A DNA stretch of 64,000 bases, from contig CANUEZ040000196.1 of NCBI GenBank assembly GCA_948099385.1, positions 4,881,001 to 4,945,000 of the forward strand, read 5' to 3'. The number at the start of each line of letters is the position of its first letter. Within the stretch, counting starts at the first letter, position 1. Both the position numbers and the translations under genes were made by a program. The notes under the pieces are model-generated. The model worked only from the letters and a program-made list of their open reading frames with translations, searched no databases and had not been told where the DNA came from. Shown piece by piece: positions 51,790-64,000 of the stretch. This DNA is from Fasciola hepatica. Taxonomy: Eukaryota > Platyhelminthes > Trematoda > Plagiorchiida > Fasciolidae.

Positions 51790-54375
51790 AACCTACACAG
51801 CTTCCTTACTATGCATGCAATTGATTAGTAGTACGAGATAAGATCAGATTAGATTGGATTTGTATAATATGATTGATCATGCAGCTTGAACGCTCAACTG
51901 AGCATTGAAATCCATGGAAGCACTGTACAGCTGTTTCATCCTCTAAGGGACTCGACTCATCAGCAGTGCACATTGACCGAGCCCCCACGGGCACTCCAAC
52001 AACCGGTGAACCATTGTGAATCGAACAACTTAACAACACAAGGCTATCCGGGATGGCTATCAACGCTTTGTTCAACATCTACACTACATGATATAGCACC
52101 CTTCCCAAACTCGCTTCAAATTTGAATAGTAAGAACCAGCTTCGCGCACACCGATCGACTCCTATGATGGATGACTTCTCTGTAGGGGCCTAAGTACAAC
52201 CAACGCATTCCCAAATGAACAACCTACACAGCTTCCTTACTATGCATGCAATTGATTAGTAGTATGAGATTAGATTAGATCAGATTAGATTTGTATAATA
52301 TGATTGATCATGCAGCTTGAACGCTCAACTGAGCATTGAAATCCATCGAAGCACTGTACAGCTGTTTCATCCTCTAAGGGACTCGACTCATCAGCAGTGC
52401 ACATCGACCGAGCCCCCACGGGCACTCCAACAACTGGTGAACCATTGTGAATCGATCAACTTAACAACACCGGGCTATCCGGGATGGCTCTCAACGCTTT
52501 GTTCAACATCTACACTACATGATATAGCACCCTTCCCAAACTCGCTTCAAATTTGAATGGTAAGAACCAGCTTCGCGCACACCGATCAACTCCTATGATG
52601 GATGACTTCTCTGTAGGGGCCTAAGTACAACCAACGCATTCCCAAATGAACAACCTACACAGCTTCCTTACTATGCATGCAATTGATTAGTAGTACGAGA
52701 TTAGATTAGATTAGATTAGATTTGTATAATATGATTGATCATGCAGCTTGAACGCTCAACTGAGCATTGAAATCCATGGAAGCACTGTACAGCTGTTTCA
52801 TCCTCTAAGGGACTCGACTCATCAGCAGTGCACATCGACCGAGCCCCCACGAGCACTCCAACAACCGGTGAACCATTGTGAATCAAACAACTTAACAACA
52901 CAAGACTATCCGGGATGGCTCTCAACGCTTTGTTCAACATCTACACTACATGATATAGCACCCTTCCCAAACTCGCTTTAAATTTGAATGGTAAGAACCA
53001 GCTTCGCGCACACCGATCGACTCCTATGATGGATGACTTCTCTGTAGGGGCCTAAGTACAACCAACGCATTCACAAATGAACAACCTACACAGCTTCCTT
53101 ACTATGCATGCAATTGATTAGTAGTACGAGATTAGATCAGATTAGATTGGATTTGTATAATATGATTGATCATGCAGCTTGAACGCTCAACTGAGCATTG
53201 AAATCCATGGAAGCACTGTACAGCTGTTTCATCCTCTAAGGGACTCGACTCATCAGCAGTGCACATTGACCGAGCCCCCACGGGCACTCCAACAACCGGT
53301 GAACCATTGTGAATCGAACAACTTAACAACACAAGGCTATCCGGGATGGCTATCAACGCTTTGTTCAACATCTACACTACATGATATAGCACCCTTCCCA
53401 AACTCGCTTCAAATTTGAATGGTAAGAACCAGCTTCGCGCACACCGATCGACTCCTATGATGGATGACTTCTCTGTAGGGGCCTAAGTACAACCAACGCA
53501 TTCCCAAATGAACAACCTACACAGCTTCCTTACTATGCATGCAATTGATTAGTAGTATGAGATTAGATTAGATCAGATTAGATTTGTATAATATGATTGA
53601 TCATGCAGCTTGAACGCTCAACTGAGCATTGAAATCCATGGAAGCACTGTACAGCTGTTTCATCCTCTAAGGGACTCGACTCATCAGCAGTGCACATCGA
53701 CCGAACCCCCACGGGCACTCCAACAACTGGTGAACCATTGTGAATCGATCAACTTAACAACACCGGGCTATCCGGGATGGCTCTCAACGCTTTGTTCAAC
53801 ATCTACACTACATGATATAGCACCGTTCCCAAACTCGCTTCAAATTTGAATGGTAACAACCAGCTTCGCGCACACCGATCGACTCCTATGATGGATGACT
53901 TCTCTGTAGGGGCCTAAGTACAACCAACGCATTCCCAAATGAAGAACCTACACAGCTTCCTTACTATGCATGCAATTGATTAGTAGTACGAGATTAGATT
54001 AGATCAGATTAGATTTGTATAATATGATTGATCATGCAGCTTGAACGCTCAACTGAGCATTGAAATCCATGGAAGCACTGTACAGCTGTTTCATCCTCTA
54101 AGGGACTCGACTCATCAGCAGTGCACATCGACCGAGCCCCCACGGGCACTCCAACAACCGGTGAACCATTGTGAATCGAACAACTTAACAACACCGGGCT
54201 ATCCGGGATGGCTCTCAACGCTTTGTTCAACATCTACACTACATGATATAGCACCCTTCCCAAACTTGCTTTAAATTTGAATGGTAAGAACCAGCTTCGC
54301 GCACACCGATCAACTCCTATGATGGATGACTTCTCTGTAGGGGCCTAAGTACAACCAACGCATTCCCAAATGAAC
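51790..54375. repeat. 1293-bp trimer duplication, mosaic
   Basis: Two monomers repeat at 1293 bp. One has the tract allele gatcagattagattggattt with gcacattgaccg (near 51886 and 53179). The other has tgaatcgatcaac with acaccgggc (near 52317 and 53610). The third position is mosaic: the monomers near 51455, 52748 and 54041 share different marker subsets. The boundaries are approximate. All ribozymes here (starts 51920, 52351, 52782, 53213, 53644 and 54075) are intact. Confidence 0.62.
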
Positions 54376-57300
54376 AACCTACACAGCTTCCTTACTATGC
54401 ATGCAATTGATTAGTAGTACGAGATTAGATTAGATTAGATTAGATTTGTATAATATGATTGATCATGCAGCTTGAACGCTCAACTGAGCATTGAAATCCA
54501 TGGAAGCACTGTACAGCTGTTTCATCCTCTAAGGGACTCGACTCATCAGCAGTGCACATTGACCGAGCCCCCACGGGCACTCCAACAACCGGTGAACCAT
54601 TGTGAATCGAACAGCTTAACAACACAAGGCTATCCGGGATGGCTCTCAACGCTTTGTTCAACATCTACACTACATGATATAGCACCCTTCCCAAACTCGC
54701 TTCAAATTTGAATAGTAAGAACCAGCTTCGCGCACACCGATCGACTCCTATGATGGATGACTTCTCTGTAGGGGCTGAGTACAACCAACGCATTCCCAAA
54801 TGAACAACCTACACAGCTTCCTTACTATGCATGCAATTGATTAGTAGTACGAGATTAGATTAGATCAGATTAGATTTGTATAATATGATTGATCATGCAG
54901 CTTGAACGCTCAACTGAGCATTGAAATCCATGGAAGCACTGTACAGCTGTTTCATCCTCTAAGGGACTCGACTCATCAGCAGTGCACATCGACCGAGCAA
55001 CCACGGGCACTCCAACAACCGGTGAACCATTGTGAATCGAACAACTTAACAACACAAGGCTATCCGGGATGGCTATCAACGCTTTGTTCAACATCTACAC
55101 TACATGATATAGCACCCTTCCCAAACTCGCTTCAAATTTGAATGGTAAGAATCAGCTTCGCGCACACCGATCGACTCCTATGATGGATGACTTCTCTGTA
55201 GGGGCCTAAGTACAACCAACGCATTCCCAAATGAAGAACCTACACAGCTTCCTTACTATGCATGCAATTGATTAGTAGTACGAGATTAGATTAGATCAGA
55301 TTAGATTTGTATAATATGATTGATCATGCAGCTTGAACGCTCAACTGAGCATTGAAATCCATGGAAGCACTGTACAGCTGTTTCATCCTCTAAGGGACTC
55401 GACTCATCAGCAGTGCACATCGACCGAGCCCCCACGGGCACTCCAACAACCGGTGAACCATTGTGAATCGAACAACCTAACAACACAAGGCTATCCAGGA
55501 TGGCTCTCAACGCTTTGTTCAACATCTACACTACATGATATAGCACACTTCCCAAACTCGCTTCAAATTTGAATGGTAATAACCAGCTTCGCGCACACCG
55601 ATCGACTCCTATGATGGATGACTTCTCTGTAGGGGCCTAAGTACAACCAACGCATTCCCAAATGAACAACCCACACAGCTTCCTTACTATGCATGCAATT
55701 GATTAGTAGTACGAGATTAGATCAGATTATATTAGATTTGTATAATATGATTGATCATGCAGCTTGAACGCTCAACTGAGCATTGAAATCCATCGAAGCA
55801 CTGTACAGCTGTTTCATCCTCTAAGGGACTCGACTCATCAGCAGTGCACATCGACCGAGCCCCCACGAGCACTCCAACAACCGGTGAACCATTGTGAATC
55901 GAACAACTTAACAACACAAGGCTATACGGGATGGCTCCCAACGCTTTGTTCAACATCTACACTACATGATATAGCACCCTTCCCAAACTCGCTTTAAATT
56001 TGAATGGTAAGAACCAGCTTCGCGCACACCGATCGACTCGTATGATGGATGACTTCTCTGTAGGGGCCTAAGTACAACCAACGCATTCCCAAATGAACAA
56101 CCTACACAGCTTCCTTACTATGCATGCAATTGATTAGTAGTACGAGATTAGATCAGATTATATTAGATTTGTATAATATGATTGATCATGCAGCTTGAAC
56201 GCTCAACTGAGCATTGAAATCCATGGAAGCACTGTACAGCTGTTTCATCCTCTAAGGGACTCGACTCATCAGCAGTGCACATTGACCGAGCCCCCACGGG
56301 CACTCCAACAACCGGTGAACCATTGTGAATCGAACAACTTAACAACACAAGGCTATCCGGGATGGCTATCAACGCTTTGTTCAACATCTACACTACATGA
56401 TATAGCACCGTTCCCAAACTCGCTTCAAATTTGAATGGTAACAACCAGCTTCGCGCACACCGATCGACTCCTATGATGGATGACTTCTCTGTAGGGGCCT
56501 AAGTACAACCAACGCATTCCCAAATGAACAACCTACACAGCTTCCTTACTATGCATGCAATTGATTAGTAGTACGAGATTAGATTCGATTCGAAAATATT
56601 TGTATAATTTGATTGATCATGCAGCTTGAACGCTCAACTGAGCATTGAAATCCATGGAAGTACTGTACAGCTGTTTCATCCTCTAAGGGACTCGACTCAT
56701 CAGCAGTGCACATCGACCGAGCCCCCACGGACACTCCAACAACCGGTGAACCATTGTGAATCGAACAACTTAACAACACAAGGCTATCCGGGATGGCTCT
56801 CAACGCTTTGTTCAACATCTACACTACATGATATAGCACCCTTCCCAAACTCGCTTCAAATTTGAATGGTAACAACCAGCTTCGCGCACACCGATCGACT
56901 CCTATGATGGATGACTTCTCTGTAGGGGCCTAAGTACAACCAACGCATTCCCAAATGAACAACCTACACAGCTTCCTTACTATGCATGCAATTGATTAGT
57001 AGTACGAGATTAGATTAGATTAGATTAGATTTGTATAATATGATTGATCATGCAGCTTGAACGCTCAACTGAGCATTGAAATCCATGGAAGCACTGTACA
57101 GCTGTTTCATCCTCTACGGGACTCGACTCATCAGCAGTGCACATCGACCGAGCCCCCACGAGCACTCCAACAACCGGTGAACCATTGTGAATCGAACAAC
57201 TCAACAACACAAGGCTATCCGGGATGGCTATCAACGCTTTGCTCAACATCTACACTACATGATATAGCACCCTTCCCAAACTCGCTTCAAATTTGAATGG

Positions 57301-59339
57301 TAAGAATCAGCTTCGCGCACACCGATCGACTCGTATGATGGATGACTTCTCTGTAGGGGCCTAAGTACAACCAACGCATTCACAAATGAACAACCTACAC
57401 AGCTTCCTTACTATGCATGCAATTGATTAGTAGTACGAGACTAGATTAGATCAGATTAGATTAGATTTTAATTATATGATTGATCATGCAGCTTGAACGC
57501 TCAACTGAGCATTGAAATCCATGGAAGCACTGTACAGCTGTTTCATCCTCTAAGGGACTCGACTCATCAGCAGTGCACATCGACCGAGCCCCCACGGGCA
57601 CTCCAACAACCGGTGAACCATTGTGAATCGAACAACTTAACAACACAAGGCTATCCGGGATGGCTATCAACGCTTTGTTCAACATCTACACTACATGATA
57701 TAGCACCCTTTCCAAACTCGCTTCAAATTTGAATGGTAAGAATCAGCTTCGCGCACACCGATCGACTCCTATGATGGATGACTTCTCTGTAGGGGCCTAA
57801 GTACAACCAACGCATTCCCAAATGAACAACCTACACAGCTTCCTTACTATGCATGCAATTGATTAGTAGTACGAGATTAGATTAGATCAGATTAGATTTG
57901 TATAATATGATTGATCATGCAGCTTGAACGCTCAACTGAGCACTGAAATCCATGGAAGCACTGTACAGCTGTTTCATCCTCTAAGGGACTCGACTCATCA
58001 GCAGTGCACATCGACCGAGCCCCCACGGGCACTCCAACAACCGGTGAACCATTGTGAATCGAACAACTTAACAACACAAGGCTATCCGGGATGGCTATCA
58101 ACGCTTTGTTCAACATCTACACTACATGATATAGCACACTTCCCAAACTCGCTTCAAATTTGAATGGTAACAACCAGCTTCGCGCACACTGATCGACTCC
58201 TATGATGGATGACTTCTCTGTAGGGGCCTAAGTACAACCAACGCATTCCCAAATGAACAACCTACACAGCTTCCTTACTATGCATGCAATTGATTAGTAG
58301 TACGAGATTAGATTAGATTAGATTAGATTTGTATAATATGATTGATCATGCAGCTTGAACGCTCAACTGAGCATTGAAATCCATGGAAGCACTGTACAGC
58401 TGTTTCATCCTCTAAGGGACTCGACTCATCAGCAGTGCACATCGACCGAGCAACCACGGGCACCCCAACAACCGGTGAACCATTGTGAATCGAACAACTC
58501 AACAACACAAGGCTATCCGGGATGGCTATCAACGCTTTGTTCAACATCTACACTACATGATATAGCATCCTTCCCAAACTCGCTTCAAATTTGAATGCTA
58601 AGAATCAGCTTCGCGCACACCGATCGACTCCTATGATGGATGACTCCTCTGTAGGGGCCTAAGTACAACCAACGCATTCACAAATGAACAACCTACACAG
58701 CTTCCTTACTATGCATGCAATTCATTAGTAGTAGGTGATTAGATCAGATTACATTTATATACTATGATTTATCATGCAGCTTGAACGCTCAACTGAGCAT
58801 TGAAATCCATCGAAGCACTGTACAGCTGTTTCATCCTCTAAGGGACTCGACTCATCAGCAGTGCACATCGACCGAGCCCCCACGGGCATTCCAACAACCG
58901 GTGAACCATTGTGAATCGAACAACTTAACAACACAAGGCTATCCGGGATGGCTATCAACGCTTTGTTCAACATCTACACTACATGATATAGCACCCTTCC
59001 CAAACTCGCTTCAAATTTGAATGGTAAGAATCAGCTTCGCGCACACCGATCGACTCCTATGATGGATGACTTCTCTGTAGGGGCCTAAGTACAACCAACG
59101 CATTCCCAAATGAACAACCTACACAGCTTCCTTACTATGCATGCAATTGATTAGTAGTACCAGATTAGATTAGATCAGATTAGATTTGTATAATATGATT
59201 GATCATGCAGCTTGAACGCTCAACTGAGCATTGAAATCCATCGAAGCACTGTACAGCTGTTTCATCCTCTAAGGGACTCGACTCATCAGCAGTGCACATC
59301 GACCGAGCCCTCACGGGCACTCCAACAACCGGTGAACCA

Positions 59340-59392
59340 TTGTGAGTCGAACAATTTTTCAAAAGAAGTGACTCCCGGATAGATTTCAACGC
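59340..59392. repeat. Locally diverged patch within one monomer
   Basis: From the end of gaaccattgtgag, the sequence reads tcgaacaatttttcaaaag, then aagtgactcccggatagatttcaacgc. The standard form is tcgaacaacttaacaacacaagg followed by ctatccgggatggctctcaacgc. About ten or more changes fall in fewer than 50 bp while both flanks are ordinary. It introduces TTTTT on the plus strand and AAAA (TTTT on the minus strand). Confidence 0.8.
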
Positions 59393-61833
59393 TTTGTTCA
59401 ACATCTACACTACATCATATATAGCACCCTTCCCAAACTCGCTTCAAATTTGAATGGTAAGAACCAGCTTCGCGCACACCGATCGACTCCTATGATGGAT
59501 GACTTCTCTGTAGGGGCCTAAGTACAACCAACGCATTCCCAAATGAACAACCTACACAGCTTCCTTACTATGCATGCAATTGATAAGTAGTACGAGATTA
59601 GATTAGATTAGATTAGATTTGTATAATATGATTGATCATGCAGCTTGAACGCTGAACTGAGCATTGAAATCCATGGAAGCACTGTACAGCTGTTTCATCC
59701 TCTAAGGGACTCGACTCATCAGCAGTGCACATCGACCGAGCCCCCACGGGCACCCGAACAACCGGTTAACCATTGTGAATCGAACAACTTAACAACACAA
59801 GGCTATCCGGGATGGCTCTGAACGCTTTGTTCAACATCTACACTACATGATATAGCACCCTTCCCAAACTCGCTTCAAATTTGAATGGTAAGAACCAGCT
59901 TCGCGCACACCGATCGACTCCTATGATGGATGACTTCTCTGTAGGGGCCTAAGTACAACCAACGCATTCCCAAATGAACAACCTACACAGCTTCCTTAAT
60001 ATGCATGCAATTGATTAGTAGTACGAGATTAGATTAGATTAGATTAGATTTGTATAATATGATTGATCATGCAGCTTGAACGCTCAACTGAGCATTGAAA
60101 TCCATGGAAGCACTGTACAGCTGTTTCATCCTCTAAGGGACTCGACTCATCAGCAGTGCACATCGACCGAGCAACCACGGGCACTCCAACAACCGGTGAA
60201 CCATTGTGAATCGAACAACTTAACAACACAAGGCTATCCGGGATGGCTATCAACGCTTTGTTCAACATATACACTACATGATATAGCACCCTTCCCAAAC
60301 TCGCTTCAAATTTGAATGGTAAGAACCAGCTTCGCGCACACCGATCGACTCCTATGATGGATGACTTCTCTGTAGGGGCCTAAGTACAACCAACGCATTC
60401 CCAAATGAACAACCTACACAGCTTCCTTACTATGCATGCAATTGATTAGTAGTACGAGATTAGATTAGATTAGATTAGATTTGTATAATATGATTGATCA
60501 TGCAGCTTGAACGCTCAACTGAGCATTGAAATCCATGGAAGCACTGTACAGCTGTTTCATCCTCTAAGGGACTCGACTCATCAGCAGTGCACATCGACCG
60601 AGCCCCCACGGGCACCCGAACAACCGGTTAACCATTGTGAATCGAACAACTTAACAACACAAGGCTATCCGGGATGGCTCTCAACGCTTTGTTCAACATC
60701 TACACTACATGATATAGCACACTTCCCAAACTCGCTTCAAATTTGAATGGTAAGAACCAGCTTCGCGCACACCGATCGACTCCTATGATGGATGACTTCT
60801 CTGTAGGGGCCTAAGTACAACCAACGCATTCCCAAATGAACAACCTACACAGCTTCCTTACTATGCATGCAATTGATTAGTAGTACGAGATTAGATTAGA
60901 TTAGATTAGATTTGTATAATATGATTGATCATGCAGCTTGAACGCTCAACTGAGCATGGAAATCCATGGAAGCACTGTACAGCTGTTTCATCCTCTAAGG
61001 GACTCGACTGATCAGCAGTGCACATCGACCGAGCCCCCACGGGCACTCCAACAACCGGTGAACCATTGTGAATCGAACAACTTAACAACACAAGGCTATC
61101 CGGGATGGCTATCAACGCTTTGTTCAACATATACACTACATGATATAGCACCCTTCCCGAACTCGCTTCAAATTTGAATGGTAACAACCAGCTTCGCGCA
61201 CACCGATCCACTCCTATGATGGATGACTTCTCTGTAGGGGCCTAAGTACAACCAACGCATTCCCAAATGAACAACCTACACAGCTTCCTTACTATGCATG
61301 CAATTGATTAGTAGTACGAGATTAGATCAGATCAGATTAGATTTGTATAATATGATTGATCATGCAGCTTGAACGCTCAACTGAGCATTGAAATCCATCG
61401 AAGCACTGTACAGCTGTTTCATCCTCTAAGGGACTCGACTCATCAGCAGTGCACATCGACCGAGCAACCACGGGCACTCCAACAACCGGTGAACCATTGT
61501 GAATCGAACAACTTAACAACACAAGGCTATCCGGGATGGCTCTCAACGCTTTGTTCAACATCTACACTACTTGATATAGCACCCTTCCCAAACTCGATTC
61601 AAATTTGAATGGTAAGAACCAGCTTCAAGCACACCGATCGACTCCTATGATGGATGACTTCTCTGTAGGGGCCTAAGTACAACCAACGCATTCCCAAATG
61701 AACAACCTACACAGCTTCCTTACTATGCATGCAATTGATTAGTAGTACGAGATTAGATTCGATTCGAATATATTTGTATAATATGATTGATCATGCAGCT
61801 TGAACGACCAATTCAGCGTTGAAGTCCATGGAA

Positions 61834-61883
61834 GGACTGTACAGCTGTTTATTCCTCTGAGGGACTCGACTCATCAGCAGTGC
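61834..61883 (-). pseudogene. Strongly diverged hammerhead relic
   Basis: This monomer has tttattcctc in place of tttcatcctc, so the box before stem III reads AAUAAAC and G12 is lost. Stem I has a further mismatch (plus strand ggactg). The whole monomer from 61800 is unusually diverged (gaccaattcagcgttgaag in place of gctcaactgagcattgaaa). CUGAUGA is retained. Confidence 0.65.
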
Positions 61884-62697
61884 ACATCGACCGAGCCCCC
61901 ATGGACACTCAAACAACCGCTGAACCAATGTGAATCGAACAACTTAACAACACAAGGCTATCCGGGATGGCTCTCAACGCTTTGTTCAACATCTACACTA
62001 CATGATATAGCACCCTTCCCAAACTCGATTCAAATTTGAATGGTAAGAACCAGCTTCGCGCACACCGATCGACTCCTATGATGGATGACTTCTCTGTAGG
62101 GGCCTAAGTACAACCAACGCATTCCCAAATGAACAACCTACACAGCTTCCTTACTATGCATGCAATTCATTAGTAGTACGACATTAGATTAGTTTCGAAT
62201 AGATTTGTATATTATGATTGATCATGCAGCTTGAACACTCAACTGAGCATTGAAATCCATGGAAGCACTGTACAGCTGTTTCATCCTCTAAGGGACTCGA
62301 CTCATCAGCAGTGCACATCGACCGAGCAACCACGGGCACTCGAACAACCGCTGAAACAAAGTGAATCGAACAACTTAACAACACAAGGCTATCCGGGATG
62401 GCTCTCAACGCTTTGTTCAACATCTACACTACATCATATATAGCACCATTCCCAAACTCGCTTCAAATTTGAATGGTAACAACCAGCTTCGCGCACACCG
62501 ATCGACTCCTATGATGGATGACTTCTCTGTAGGGGCATTAGTACAAACAACGCATTCACAAATGAACAACCTACACAGCTTCCTTACTATGCATGCAATT
62601 GATTAGTAGTACGAGATTAGATTAGATTAGATTAGATTTGTATAATATGATTGATCATGCAGCTTGAACGCTCAACTGAGCATTGAAATCCATGGGA

Positions 62698-62747
62698 GCA
62701 CTTTACAGCTGTTTCATCCTCTACGGGACTCGACTCATCAGCAGTGC
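62698..62747 (-). pseudogene. Hammerhead relic, C1.1A
   Basis: The plus strand reads gcactttacagctg, so the nucleotide just after the predicted cleavage site is A instead of C and the C1.1-G2.1 pair is lost. The same change starts at 63567. The plus strand also reads catggg rather than catgga just outside stem I in both copies, so they share ancestry. Confidence 0.7.
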
Positions 62748-64000
62748 ACATCGACCGAGCAACCACGGGCACTCCAACAACCGGTGAACCATTGTGAATC
62801 GAACAACTTAACAACACAAGGCTATCCGGGATGGCTCTCAACGCTTTGTTCAACATATACACTACATCATATATAGCACCCTTCCCAAACTCGCTTCAAA
62901 TTTGAATGGTAAGAACCAGCTTCGCGCACACCGATCGACTCCTATGATGGATGACTTCTCTGTAGGGGCCTAAGTACAACCAACGCATTCCCAAATGAAC
63001 AACCTACACAGCTTCCTTACTATGCAAGCAATTGATTAGTAGTACGAGATTAGATTAGATTAGATTAGATTAGATTTGTATAATATGATTGATCATGCAG
63101 CTTGAACGCTCAACTGAGCATTGAAATCCATGGAAGCACTGTACAGCTGTTTCATCCTCTAAGGGACTCGACTCATCAGCAGTGCACATCGACCGAGCCC
63201 CCACGGGCACTCCAACAACCGGTGAACCATTGTGAATCGAACAACGTACCAACACAAGGCTATCCGGGATGGCTATCAACGCTTTGTTCAACATATACAC
63301 TACATGATATAGCACCCTTCCCAAACTCGCTTCAAATTTGAATGGTAAGAACGAGCTTCGCGCACACCGATCCACTCCTATGATGGATGACTTCTCTGTA
63401 GGGGCCTAAGTACAACCTACGCATTCCAAAATGAACAACCTACACAGCTTCCTTACTATGCATGCAATTGATTAGTAGTACGAGATAAGTTCAGATTAGA
63501 TTAGATTTGTATAATATGATTGATCATGCAGCTTGAACGCTCAACTGAGCATTGAAATCCATGGGAGCACTTTACAGCTGTTTCATCCTCTACGGGACTC
63601 GACTCATCAGCAGTGCACATCGACCGAGCCCCCACGAACCCACCAACAACCGGTGAACCATTGTGAATCGAACAACTTAACAACACAAGGCTATCCGGGA
63701 TGGCTCTCAACGCTTTGTTCAACATCTACACTACATCATATATAGCACCCTTCCCAAACTGGCATCAAATTTGAATGGTAAAAACCAGCTTCGCACACAC
63801 CGATCCACTCCTATGATGGATGACTTCTCTGTTGGGGCCTAAGTACAACCAACGCATTCCCAAATGAACAACCTACACAGCTTCCTTACTATGCATGCAA
63901 TTGATTAGTAGTACGAGATTAGATTAGATTAGATTAGATTTGTATAATATGATTGATCATGCAGCTTGAACGCTGAACTGAGCATTGAAATCCATGGAAG

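Larger units (their letters stand above)
1..64000. repeat. 431-bp satellite DNA array carrying a hammerhead ribozyme in each monomer
   Basis: The entire window is made of head-to-tail copies of one monomer of about 431 bp (observed roughly 430-441 bp). All copies are in the same orientation and no other sequence is inserted. Most copies differ by a few percent, through scattered substitutions and a variable pentanucleotide tract. The array begins and ends inside a monomer, so its true edges are outside the window. Many monomers fall into multi-monomer higher-order repeats (listed separately), which shows repeated unequal exchange. 431 is not a multiple of three, so no reading frame runs through successive monomers. 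I see no poly-A tail, terminal repeat or integrase/transposase reading frame. The satellite identity is certain; I do not recognise it as a named family. Confidence 0.98.
54376..64000. repeat. Distal mosaic region with the most diverged monomers
   Basis: Intact ribozymes start at 54506, 54936, 55367, 55798, 56229, 57091, 57527, 57958, 58389, 58815, 59246, 59679, 60110, 60541, 61403, 62265 and 63136. Broken ones start at 60972 (G8C), 61834, 62698 and 63567. The copy at 56660 has a stem I mismatch. Three tracts have decayed to gattcgattcgaa-type sequence (near 56580, 61754 and 62186), and one is contracted (58733-58760). The final monomer is cut off at 64000 just before its ribozyme. Confidence 0.82.

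Noticed and set aside
1..64000. 5S or other rDNA tandem array
   Set aside because: The period would suit 5S repeats, but no 5S-like internal control region or conserved rRNA segment is present on either strand.
1..64000. CRISPR array
   Set aside because: The repeat is continuous with no unique spacers, and the 431-bp unit is far too long.
1..64000. Plant-type retrozyme with LTRs, or a viroid-like integrated element
   Set aside because: I see no primer-binding site, polypurine tract or target duplications, and plant retrozymes carry type III hammerheads. The type I, short-stem-III form in a head-to-tail array fits an animal-type satellite better.

Overview
The whole 64 kb window is one uninterrupted, head-to-tail satellite DNA array. 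The monomer is about 431 bp. I count 148 monomer registers, two of them deleted by 135 bp, plus partial monomers at both ends, so the array continues past both edges. I see no unique sequence, transposon, rRNA or tRNA gene, and no credible protein-coding gene. This is eukaryotic heterochromatin-type sequence, such as a pericentromere, centromere or sex-chromosome block. The species cannot be read from the sequence. The ribozyme architecture described next is the kind reported from animal satellites, so a metazoan is my best inference.

The main finding is a type I hammerhead (self-cleaving) ribozyme motif on the minus strand of each monomer. In RNA order it has: a 6-bp stem I (GCACUG with CAGUGC); the invariant core CUGAUGA; a short, irregular stem II; GAAA; and a palindromic stem III (ACAGCUGU). 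Predicted cleavage follows A17 of a GUA triplet. By hand count about 94 of 146 copies keep every core residue and all of stem I. About 44 carry a core-killing change, and eight have only a stem mismatch or wobble. Two further copies are remnants left by the deletion. One subfamily shows a compensatory base-pair swap in stem III. Transcription of the minus strand would give multimers that could process into unit-length RNAs of about 431 nt. The 8-nt stem III palindrome suggests that cleavage would use paired (dimeric) hammerheads.

Regional layout: 1-7.26 kb, individually diverged monomers. 7.26-16.34 kb, two nested, nearly identical higher-order duplications (periods 2595 and 3457 bp). 16.34-19.01 kb, a stem-III-swap subfamily. 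19.01-22.2 kb, a 1589-bp duplication carrying the 135-bp deletion. 21.95-28.0 kb, a 3017-bp (7-monomer) duplication. 28.0-33.1 kb, a mosaic with a cluster of cleavage-site mutants. 33.1-36.9 kb, a 2171-bp (5-monomer) duplication. 36.9-46.5 kb, interleaved subtypes. 46.5-50.2 kb, a 1734-bp (4-monomer) duplication. 50.2-64 kb, a mosaic with a 3-monomer duplication near 51.8-54.4 kb and the most diverged monomers from 56.6 kb on. An internal (ATTAG)n pentanucleotide tract sets most of the monomer length variation and lies at one clear recombination junction.

Evidence status: the repeat structure and ribozyme motif are read directly from the sequence. The hammerhead assignment rests on the established consensus. 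Transcription, catalysis and taxonomy are inference.
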